A program made the position numbers and the translations under genes. A stretch of 5,774 bases of DNA from Pseudomonadota bacterium (GTDB taxonomy: Bacteria > Pseudomonadota > Alphaproteobacteria > Rhizobiales > Beijerinckiaceae), in NCBI GenBank assembly GCA_021780015.1, contig JAJXZN010000253.1:1-5774 (forward strand), given 5' to 3'. The notes under the pieces were generated by a model that had not been told where the DNA came from, did not search any database, and worked only from the letters and a program-made list of their open reading frames with translations. Each line of letters starts with the position of its first letter. Positions within the stretch are counted from its first letter, which is position 1. This document shows, piece after piece, positions 1-4,437 of this stretch.

Positions 1-925
1 TGCCGGTCATGACCTTTTCGCCCGGCTTGGTGAGCGCCGTATTGCCGCCGCGCTCGGCCGCGAGGTCGACGATCACCGCGCCTGGCCGCATCGAGGCGAT
101 CATCTCCTCGGTAATCAGTTTGGGCGCCGGACGTCCGGGGATCAGCGCCGTCGTTATGACAATATCCTGCTTGGCAATATGCGAGGCCGTCAGCGCCTTC
201 TGTTTTTCCTGATAGGCGGCCGACATTTCCTTGGCATAGCCGCCGGCGGTTTCGGCCTGTTTGAATTCCTCGTCCTCGACCGCGATGAATTTGGCGCCCA
301 GCGATTCGACCTGTTCCTTGGTCGCCGGCCGCACGTCGGTCGCGGTGACGATGGCGCCGAGCCGGCGCGCCGTGGCGATCGCCTGCAATCCGGCGACGCC
401 GACCCCCATGATGAAGGCCTTGGCTGCCGGCACGGTGCCGGCCGCGGTCATCATCATCGGCAAGGCGCGGCCATATTCGGCAGCGGCATCGATGACGGCG
501 CGATAGCCCGCGAGATTGGCCTGGCTCGACAGCACGTCCATCACCTGGGCGCGGGTGATGCGCGGCATCAGCTCCATGGCGATAGCGCTGACACCGGCAT
601 CCGCCAGGTGCTGCAGCGCGTCGACATGGCCGTAAGGGTCGAGGATGGCGAGCAGCAGCGCGCCCTTTTTGGCGCCGGCAAGCTCGGCGCCGCTGGGACG
701 CCGCACCCTGAGAATAATATCGGCGCCGGCCATGGCGGCCGCGGCGTCGGGCGCGATCGTCGCCCCTGCGGCGGCATAATCGCTATCGGGAATCGACGAT
801 TTGCGGCCGGCGCCGGTCTCGACTGCGACACTGGCGCCGAGGGCGATCAGCTTTTTGACCGTCTCGGGGGTTGCCGCCACTCTGGCTTCGGCGGCATCGG
901 TTTCAGCAGGCACGGCTATGCGCAT
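1..925 (-). CDS. pntAA: NAD(P) transhydrogenase subunit alpha, domain I (PntAA), 3' end outside window
   Basis: This is the NAD(H)-binding subunit of the proton-translocating transhydrogenase, which passes hydride between NADH and NADP+ at the inner membrane using the proton gradient. It is peripheral and cytoplasmic, and works with membrane subunit PntAB and NADP-binding PntB, presumably encoded beyond the left edge. 308 codons are visible, and the family usually has about 370-390. The N-terminus (MRIAVPAET, then RVAATPETVKKL) is typical. Residues 121-147 contain the mobile-loop signature with R122, Q127, D130 and S133. These match by alignment from memory the NAD-contacting R127, Q132, D135 and S138 of the Rhodospirillum rubrum protein. 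A Rossmann GxGxxG follows at G174, G176 and G179, with D197 positioned to bind the NAD ribose, then the conserved ATKEQVESLG and ITTALIPG segments. The start at 925 is preceded by GGGAAG (938-933) with a 7-nt spacer. Identity is very secure; only the C-terminus is missing. Confidence 0.96.
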   Translation of the reverse strand, partial: MRIAVPAETDAAEARVAATPETVKKLIALGASVAVETGAGRKSSIPDSDYAAAGATIAPDAAAAMAGADIILRVRRPSGAELAGAKKGALLLAILDPYGHVDALQHLADAGVSAIAMELMPRITRAQVMDVLSSQANLAGYRAVIDAAAEYGRALPMMMTAAGTVPAAKAFIMGVGVAGLQAIATARRLGAIVTATDVRPATKEQVESLGAKFIAVEDEEFKQAETAGGYAKEMSAAYQEKQKALTASHIAKQDIVITTALIPGRPAPKLITEEMIASMRPGAVIVDLAAERGGNTALTKPGEKVMTG

Positions 926-932
926 GGATAAG

Positions 933-938
933 CTTCCC
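933..938 (-). promoter_or_regulatory. Ribosome binding site of pntAA
   Basis: On the minus strand GGGAAG lies 7 nt upstream of the ATG at 925-923. It supports this ATG as the start, in agreement with the conserved N-terminal sequence of the family. Confidence 0.6.
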
Positions 939-953
939 ATCGAATAACCAAAG

Positions 954-990
954 CATCCTGCCTTCGCAGGATGGCCCGGCACAATCCGGG
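954..990. repeat. Two adjacent small hairpins upstream of pntAA
   Basis: Positions 954-961 (CATCCTGC) and 966-973 (GCAGGATG) are perfect 8-bp inverted arms around a 4-nt loop. Directly next to them, CCCGG (975-979) and CCGGG (986-990) form a second, 5-bp dyad. On the minus strand both would lie in the mRNA leader or intercistronic RNA 28 to 65 nt before the pntAA start. Neither is followed by a T-run, so a terminator is unlikely. They could be an RNA processing or stability element, or part of a dispersed palindromic repeat. Function unknown. Confidence 0.5.
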
Positions 991-1069
991 CGAATCTGGA
1001 AGACCAAAGCCGTCCGCGACGTCAAAACGGCGGCGCCCAAGCCAAGCTGGCCTTGACCAAACTGCGCGG

Positions 1070-1085
1070 GCGCCGGTTCCGGCGC
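1070..1085. repeat. GC-rich hairpin just after the oxidase subunit IV stop
   Basis: GCGCCGG (1070-1076) and CCGGCGC (1079-1085) are perfect inverted arms. With a realistic 4-nt loop the stem is 6 bp. Read leftward it starts 4 nt after the TAG stop of the small oxidase gene. No T-run follows on the minus strand, so it is at most a weak or partial terminator, or a 3'-end stabilising stem between this gene and pntAA. Confidence 0.4.
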
Positions 1086-1089
1086 TGCT

Positions 1090-1236
1090 CTAGAGGGTGG
1101 TGATGGCGAGGAGGATGAGGATGGCGATGACGGCGACGGCGCCGTATTTCATCCCGTTGGTGAACAGGCGGTAGGTCTGCACGTGTTCGGCAAAATCGAC
1201 TTCTGCAGTTTCCGCACCGGCAAGATGGCTGGCCAT
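1090..1236 (-). CDS. aa3-type cytochrome c oxidase subunit IV, small bacterial type
   Basis: A 48-residue protein (MASHLAGAETAEVDFAEHVQ, then TYRLFTNGMKYGAVAVIAIL, then ILLAITTL) too short for ordinary ORF cut-offs. It has a hydrophilic N-terminal half, an H-x2-TY-x2-F block (H18, T21, Y22, F25), a KY pair at 30-31, and a single C-terminal membrane helix at about 32-48. This is the layout of the short alphaproteobacterial aa3 oxidase subunit IV family (COX4_pro_2 type), a one-helix accessory subunit packed against subunits I and III of the respiratory oxidase. The minus-strand start has a strong GGGAGG (1246-1241), 4 nt before ATG. The gene lies 164 bp upstream of pntAA in the same direction, an arrangement I recall from many Hyphomicrobiales genomes, and may be co-transcribed with it. 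Identification rests on pattern memory, without an alignment. Confidence 0.85.
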   Translation of the reverse strand: MASHLAGAETAEVDFAEHVQTYRLFTNGMKYGAVAVIAILILLAITTL

Positions 1237-1269
1237 GAGACCTCCCTGTTATTGGCTTTTCATATCATT

Positions 1270-1298
1270 CATTCACTGCGATCGGGGGGCGCCGTCAA
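1270..1298 (-). promoter_or_regulatory. Possible promoter for the oxidase subunit IV / pntAA unit
   Basis: On the minus strand CTTGACG (1299-1293) contains a good alphaproteobacterial -35 (CTTGAC). Seventeen bases further is TGAATG (1275-1270), a poor -10 match. The position, about 35-60 nt before the ATG at 1236, is suitable. The -10 is weak, so this is only a candidate. Confidence 0.3.
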
Positions 1299-1356
1299 GT
1301 GGCTTCGGGGCCGGGACCGGTTCAAAATGGCCAAAATCCGTGCGCGAGGGCCGGGG

Positions 1357-1379
1357 TTTGACCTTTGTCAGAGGTCAAA
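1357..1379. promoter_or_regulatory. Inverted repeat, possible operator in the divergent region
   Basis: TTTGACCT (1357-1364) and AGGTCAAA (1372-1379) are perfect 8-bp inverted arms around a 7-nt centre. The centre adds GTCA (1367-1370), which pairs in dyad fashion with TGAC at 1359-1362, so the TGAC/GTCA word occurs three times in 23 bp. It lies 64 bp before the HdeD gene and 121 bp before the oxidase gene on the other strand. Size and symmetry suit a dimeric regulator. I do not recognise which one. Confidence 0.45.
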
Positions 1380-1394
1380 GCACTTTGTTTGCCG

Positions 1395-1400
1395 TAGAAT
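1395..1400 (+). promoter_or_regulatory. Possible -10 element for the HdeD gene
   Basis: TAGAAT matches the sigma-70 -10 consensus at 5 of 6 positions and lies 42 nt before the ATG at 1443. No good -35 is spaced correctly; at the expected distance sits the right arm of the inverted repeat (AGGTCA, 1372-1377). If this is the promoter it would suit activator- or repressor-controlled transcription. Weak evidence. Confidence 0.3.
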
Positions 1401-1442
1401 GACGGGCGTCCGCCGCATCATGTCCATTCCAGGAGATCAACC

Positions 1443-2027
1443 ATGAGCCTTAACCCAACGCTTGACGGAGTTGAGCAGCGGGTCGTCACGGCGCTCAAGC
1501 GCCATACGACTTATTTCCTGATCGAAGGAATCGTTCTGATCATTCTGGGGGCTGCGGCGATCGCCGTGCCGCTGATCGCGACCCTCGCGTTCACCATATT
1601 CTTCGGCTGGCTGCTGCTCATCAGCGGCGGCGTCGGCCTCGTCTCGACCTTCTCGCTGCGCCCGGCGCCCGGTTTCTGGTGGTCGCTGCTCTCGGCCATT
1701 CTCGCCATCGCCGTCGGCTTTTTGCTGATCGCCAAGCCCGGCAACGGCGCGGTCTCGCTGACCCTGCTGCTGATCGTCTTCTTCATCATCGAGGGCTTTT
1801 CGTCGATCGTCTTCGCCAGCGAATATCGCCAGAACCTGCCCGGCCGCTGGGGCTGGATGGTGGCGAGCGGCGTCGTCGATTTGATCCTTGCCGTGCTGAT
1901 CTTCCTGCAATTGCCGAGCTCGGCCTTCTGGGCGATCGGCCTGCTGCTCGGCATCAATATGGTTTTCGGCGGCGCGACCCTCGTCGTCCTCGCCCTCGAC
2001 GCCAAGAAAGCCCTGCCGCCGACCTGA
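1443..2027 (+). CDS. HdeD family (DUF308) six-helix inner-membrane protein
   Basis: A 194-residue protein made almost entirely of membrane helices, at about 24-44, 46-68, 79-96, 104-125, 136-156 and 161-184, after a short hydrophilic N-terminus. It is built from three copies of a two-helix unit. Each has a first helix rich in I/L/A and mostly ending in G or A, a short loop usually with a P (VPL, KPG, LPS), and a second helix ending in a glycine near a small or acidic residue (LLLISGG, FFIIEGF, INMVFGG). This is the DUF308 pattern of E. coli HdeD, an inner-membrane protein linked to acid resistance at high cell density; its biochemical activity is not known to me. The length fits the family. 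AGGAG (1431-1435) lies 7 nt before the ATG, which secures the start. It is the first of three same-strand genes with FUSC and Dps. Confidence 0.9.
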   Translation: MSLNPTLDGVEQRVVTALKRHTTYFLIEGIVLIILGAAAIAVPLIATLAFTIFFGWLLLISGGVGLVSTFSLRPAPGFWWSLLSAILAIAVGFLLIAKPGNGAVSLTLLLIVFFIIEGFSSIVFASEYRQNLPGRWGWMVASGVVDLILAVLIFLQLPSSAFWAIGLLLGINMVFGGATLVVLALDAKKALPPT

Positions 2028-2033
2028 AGCATG

Positions 2034-2065
2034 GTCCGAAAAAGTTTCAGACTTTTCGATCGGAC
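2034..2065. repeat. Dyad resembling a Hyphomicrobiales intergenic repeat
   Basis: GTCCGA (2034-2039) pairs with TCGGAC (2060-2065), and inside it AAAAGT (2040-2045) pairs with ACTTTT (2051-2056) around a 5-nt loop. Three bases (2057-2059) bulge on the right side. The combination of AGCATGGTCCGAAAA with a mirrored ACTTTTCG resembles, as I recall, a short palindromic element repeated between genes in many Hyphomicrobiales genomes. It starts 7 nt after the HdeD stop and has no T-run, so it is not a good terminator. Confidence 0.5.
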
Positions 2066-2099
2066 GCGCGGAAGCACTCGTTAAAGAACGAAGGCAGGG

Positions 2100-3248
2100 A
2101 TGGAATTTTTGACGCGCGCCCGAACCTGGCTATTGGCGCGCCTGGCGGAGCGGCGGCCCCAATTGCGCCTATCTTTGCGCATGACGGTCGCTGCCGCTCT
2201 GACTTTTGGCATTTCGCAATGGCTGCACCTGCCCTGGGCGCTTTGGGCCGTGCTGACTGCGGTGATCCTGACGCAGATGAGTGTCGGCAAATCGCTGATT
2301 GCGACGATCGACTATATGGCCGGCACGCTCGGCGGCGCCGTCTATAGCGGCCTTGTCGGCTTGATCTTCCCGCACGACACCAACCTCGAGATCGCTGTCA
2401 CTTTGGCTGTCGCCGTCGGGCCGCTGTCGTTGCTTGCGAGTTCCAATTCGCGCTTTGCCGCGGCGCCCTTCACCGCCGTGATGGTGCTGCTGCTGCCGAC
2501 CATCACCCATGCGAGCCCGCTGCAATCGGCAACTTACCGCGTTATCGAAGTCGCCGTCGGCTGCGTGACGGCACTCGCGGTTTCCTTCCTCGTTCTGCCG
2601 CAGCGCGCCCACGGGCTCGTCTACGAGGCCACCGCGAAAATATTGACCCGCATGGCCGATCTTTTGCCTGTCCTCGTCGCCGATCTGAAGATCAGCCGGC
2701 CGGATACGCCGGCGCAGAGACTGCAAGGCCGCGTCGGCGAGGCGTTCCGCAAACTCGCCGCGATCAATATCGAGGCGGCGCGGGAGCGTTCGGCCTATCT
2801 CAATTCGGACCCGGATCCGCAGCCCTTGATCGACGTGACGCTCAGACTGCGCCACGATATCGTCTTGATGGGCCGGGCGGCGATCGAGCCGCTGCCGCCT
2901 CCGGTGCTCGAGCGCCTCGAGGCGCCGATCGAACACTTCAGTCTCGCGGCGCGGGAATTTCTCATCTCTTGCGCCGCGGCCCTGACCGCGCGCAGCGAGC
3001 CGGCGCCGCTCGATGCGATCGATAAGGCGCTCGCGGATTTTGCCGCGGCTTTCACCGGCATCCGTCGCGATCATTTGCTGCAAAATGTAGCAACCGACAC
3101 CGTAGAACGCGTCTTTGCTCTCGGCTTCTGCTTCGAGCAAATGCACGCTGATCTTGCCGTGCTGGCAACGACCGCCGACAAAATCAAGCGCGGACCTAGA
3201 CCAACAGATACAAAAAAAGCCGACGCGCAATTGGGGGAAATCGCATAG
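2100..3248 (+). CDS. FUSC family (fusaric acid resistance-like) inner-membrane protein
   Basis: A 382-residue protein. Residues 1-22 are basic and amphipathic. Six membrane helices follow at about 25-41, 45-60, 73-90, 97-113, 120-135 and 146-166, then a cytoplasmic helical domain of about 210 residues. Around residues 44-80 the segment LPWALWAVLTAVILTQM, then SVGKSL and AGTLGGA, is the typical FUSC signature. It is one half of the 12-helix architecture of AaeB-type efflux proteins for aromatic carboxylic acids, so it may work as a homodimer. Substrate cannot be told from the sequence. AAGG (2091-2094) lies 5 nt before the ATG and is a modest ribosome binding site. The gap to the HdeD gene is 72 bp and to dps 98 bp, so co-transcription is possible. 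Near the 3' end, codons 371-373 include a run of seven A. Confidence 0.88.
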   Translation: MEFLTRARTWLLARLAERRPQLRLSLRMTVAAALTFGISQWLHLPWALWAVLTAVILTQMSVGKSLIATIDYMAGTLGGAVYSGLVGLIFPHDTNLEIAVTLAVAVGPLSLLASSNSRFAAAPFTAVMVLLLPTITHASPLQSATYRVIEVAVGCVTALAVSFLVLPQRAHGLVYEATAKILTRMADLLPVLVADLKISRPDTPAQRLQGRVGEAFRKLAAINIEAARERSAYLNSDPDPQPLIDVTLRLRHDIVLMGRAAIEPLPPPVLERLEAPIEHFSLAAREFLISCAAALTARSEPAPLDAIDKALADFAAAFTGIRRDHLLQNVATDTVERVFALGFCFEQMHADLAVLATTADKIKRGPRPTDTKKADAQLGEIA

Positions 3249-3334
3249 AACTTTCCCGCCGGCCTCGCCCCCGCGAGTCCGCGCCCCAGATATGACGGCG
3301 GTCCGACATCGCGCGGGCGCCGTATCGTGCCGAA

Positions 3335-3340
3335 GAGGAG
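3335..3340 (+). promoter_or_regulatory. Ribosome binding site of dps
   Basis: GAGGAG lies 6 nt before the ATG at 3347 and fixes the start of the Dps gene. The rest of the 98-bp gap after the FUSC stop shows only a small CTCGC/GCGAG stem (3264-3277), no clear promoter and no terminator. Confidence 0.7.
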
Positions 3341-3346
3341 TATAGA

Positions 3347-3892
3347 ATGTCCAGCAAATCGAGCTCGCAGGCGAAGAACCATGCGGAAGGCGTACCCCCG
3401 GCTTTGGCGACGCCGACCGGCTTCGGCGCCAATGCGGTGCGCGACATTGCCGCCGCGCTGAACCTCGCCCTCGCCGACGTTTTCGCGCTCTATCTCAAGA
3501 CCAAGAATTTCCATTGGCACATGAGCGGTCCGCATTTCCGCGATTATCACCTGCTGCTCGACGAACAATCCGATCAGATCTTCGCCATGACCGATGTGCT
3601 CGCCGAACGCGTCCGCAAGATCGGCGGTGTCACCCTCCATTCGATCGGCGAGATCGCCCGCACCCAGCGCATCCTCGACAACGACGCGCCTTTCGTCGAG
3701 CCGCAGGACATGCTGGCCGAGTTGCGCGAAGACAATGGCGAGCTCGCCAAGCATTTGCGCGCCGCCCATGAAGTCGCCGAGGAGCACGGCGACGTCGCGA
3801 CGACGAGTCAGCTCGAAGTCTATATCGATGAGACCGAGCGGCGGACGTGGTTCCTCGCCGAAGCAAGCCGCATCGCGCCGCATTCGGCCTGA
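3347..3892 (+). CDS. dps: Dps family ferritin-like DNA-binding / iron-storage protein
   Basis: A 181-residue Dps-type four-helix ferritin. Dps proteins form 12-mers that oxidise Fe(II) with hydrogen peroxide, store the iron, and often coat DNA under stress. All inter-subunit ferroxidase ligands are present with exact E. coli spacing: H56 (in NFHWH), H68, D72, D83 and E87, corresponding to E. coli H51, H63, D67, D78 and E82. The segment NFHWHMSGPHF, then LLLDEQSDQ, then AERVRKIGG, is the classic Dps fingerprint. The first 26 residues form a flexible Ser/Lys/Pro tail (K4, K10) that might contact DNA, though it is less basic than the E. coli tail. Length is normal. It is third in line behind the HdeD and FUSC genes and may have its own promoter, which I could not identify. 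The symbol is given by family; the locus may carry several dps paralogues. Confidence 0.95.
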   Translation: MSSKSSSQAKNHAEGVPPALATPTGFGANAVRDIAAALNLALADVFALYLKTKNFHWHMSGPHFRDYHLLLDEQSDQIFAMTDVLAERVRKIGGVTLHSIGEIARTQRILDNDAPFVEPQDMLAELREDNGELAKHLRAAHEVAEEHGDVATTSQLEVYIDETERRTWFLAEASRIAPHSA

Positions 3893-3904
3893 GCGCTGCC
3901 GCTT

Positions 3905-3942
3905 CAGAAAAATGGGCGTTTCCCGCACGCGGGAAACGCCCA
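3905..3942 (-). terminator. Strong intrinsic terminator read leftward
   Basis: Positions 3913-3926 and 3929-3942 are perfect 14-bp inverted arms (TGGGCGTTTCCCGC against its complement); with a 4-nt loop the stem is 13 bp. Read on the minus strand the stem is followed by ATTTTTCTG (3912-3904), a proper T-run, which makes a textbook intrinsic terminator for leftward transcription. Read rightward after dps (20 nt past its stop) there is no T-run after the stem, so it would serve dps only as a 3'-end stabiliser or weak terminator. The right arm partly overlaps a second small palindrome (CCCAAG/CTTGGG, 3939-3951) that could compete with it. Confidence 0.65.
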
Positions 3943-4018
3943 AGGCTTGGGGGCATCCGGATCGCGACCCGGGCACAGCGGCGTCCGCCGGCCGCCATGA
4001 GAGTTCGCGCGGCTGACC

Positions 4019-4216
4019 TTAACCCGGCGCAGAGCGCAGAAAAGTTCCGTTTTTGCCGGCCAATCCGGGAAACTTTGCCAGAGATTCCCACCCGTTGCGG
4101 CTCGGCGCGCCAGGGAACCGAATCCTGTACGCGGCATTGGGCAAGCGCGCAGCCGGCGTTGCAGCGGCCTCGGCCGTCCGCGCCATGACCTGCGGCAATT
4201 CGATCAATTTCAACAT
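4019..4216 (-). CDS. Possible small leftward ORF, hypothetical
   Basis: A 65-residue reading frame starting MLKLIELPQVMARTAEAAAT and ending in FLRSAPG. I recognise no family, no membrane helix and no signal peptide. In its favour: a GAGG (4226-4223) lies 6 nt before the ATG, and the only well-formed leftward terminator of the window begins 76 nt after its stop. Against it: by my count about 69% of third codon positions are G or C, which looks lower than in neighbouring genes, and the region also shows a non-coding-type dyad (4041-4076). It could be a real small protein, a decayed gene or chance. Low confidence. Confidence 0.2.
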   Translation of the reverse strand: MLKLIELPQVMARTAEAAATPAARLPNAAYRIRFPGAPSRNGWESLAKFPGLAGKNGTFLRSAPG

Positions 4217-4300
4217 ATCCGCCTCGAATCCCAGGGCAAAACCCGGTCCGGCCCGAAACCTGCTTCTTGATACGGCGTCTGGTTTCGCCCATGTTGTCTA

Positions 4301-4331
4301 GTCTGTGTCAGTTTTGCGACGCAGCACAGAC
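4301..4331. repeat. 7-bp inverted repeat upstream of the serine hydrolase
   Basis: GTCTGTG (4301-4307) and CACAGAC (4325-4331) are perfect inverted arms 17 nt apart. It lies 107-137 nt before the preferred start at 4438, where it could be an operator or a leader-RNA stem. If translation began at the far-upstream TTG at 4267 it would be inside coding sequence. Function unknown. Confidence 0.35.
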
Positions 4332-4392
4332 GCGTGCAGCGGCGGCGCGAAAGCGGGTCCGCATGATCAATTGGCTGAACATCACACGCCAT

Positions 4393-4408
4393 GGAGGCCG
4401 GGGCCATG
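4393..4408 (+). promoter_or_regulatory. Strong Shine-Dalgarno and ATG, out of frame with the hydrolase
   Basis: GGAGG (4393-4397) is followed after 8 nt by ATG (4406-4408), the best translation-start signal in front of the hydrolase. Its frame is not that of the hydrolase: it reads MSAPLMPARHGCAPGG and then leaves the signal peptide frame. One added G in the G6 run at 4447-4452 would join it directly to MASLVLCLLLA. It may mark the real start with an indel in the run, or be coincidental. Confidence 0.4.
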
Positions 4409-4437
4409 TCAGCCCCGCTTATGCCAGCCCGGCACGG

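Larger units (their letters stand above)
3943..4437. other. Long stretch without a confident gene
   Basis: Between the terminator-like hairpin and the serine hydrolase I find no protein I recognise in any frame. Visible items are an imperfect dyad at 4041-4076 (AAAGTT against AACTTT, with extra pairs CC/GG and a GCCGGC self-palindrome in the loop), a leftward 65-codon ORF (4216-4019), and a dyad GTCTGTG (4301-4307) / CACAGAC (4325-4331). Composition remains GC-rich and resembles the surroundings. It may be the leader and promoter region of the hydrolase, decayed coding sequence, or the site of a small RNA. Confidence 0.5.

Noticed and set aside
179..931. Rightward open frame of 250 codons over pntAA
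   Set aside because: Composition is R, G, D and H rich and lacks motifs. The minus-strand PntA sequence explains the region completely.
1183..1446. Rightward 87-codon frame through the divergent intergenic region
   Set aside because: It starts inside the oxidase subunit IV gene, covers the promoter region and overlaps the HdeD start. No recognisable protein.
3212..3218. A7 run near the FUSC 3' end in the phase of a -1 slippery site
   Set aside because: A shift would only replace the last 10 residues by about 25 R/P-rich ones ending at a TGA near 3293. No stimulating structure is evident, and short A-runs are common.
2169..3230. Long leftward open frame (353 codons) opposite the FUSC gene
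   Set aside because: Very rich in R, D, Q, H and G with no recognisable motif, while the plus strand has a clear FUSC signature and a ribosome binding site. It is a high-GC antisense shadow.
3248..3275. GAAC near the FUSC stop considered as part of a general-stress (EcfG) promoter for dps
   Set aside because: The preceding base is A rather than G and no CGTT box is found 16-17 bases further on.
3071..3976. Leftward open frame (301 codons) opposite dps
   Set aside because: It spans the end of FUSC, a spacer, all of dps and the hairpin. The Dps ferroxidase motifs on the other strand show which frame is coding.
4301..4331. Dyad considered as a terminator before the hydrolase
   Set aside because: The loop of 17 nt is too long, the stem only 7 bp and there is no following T-run. 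Kept only as a possible operator or leader stem.
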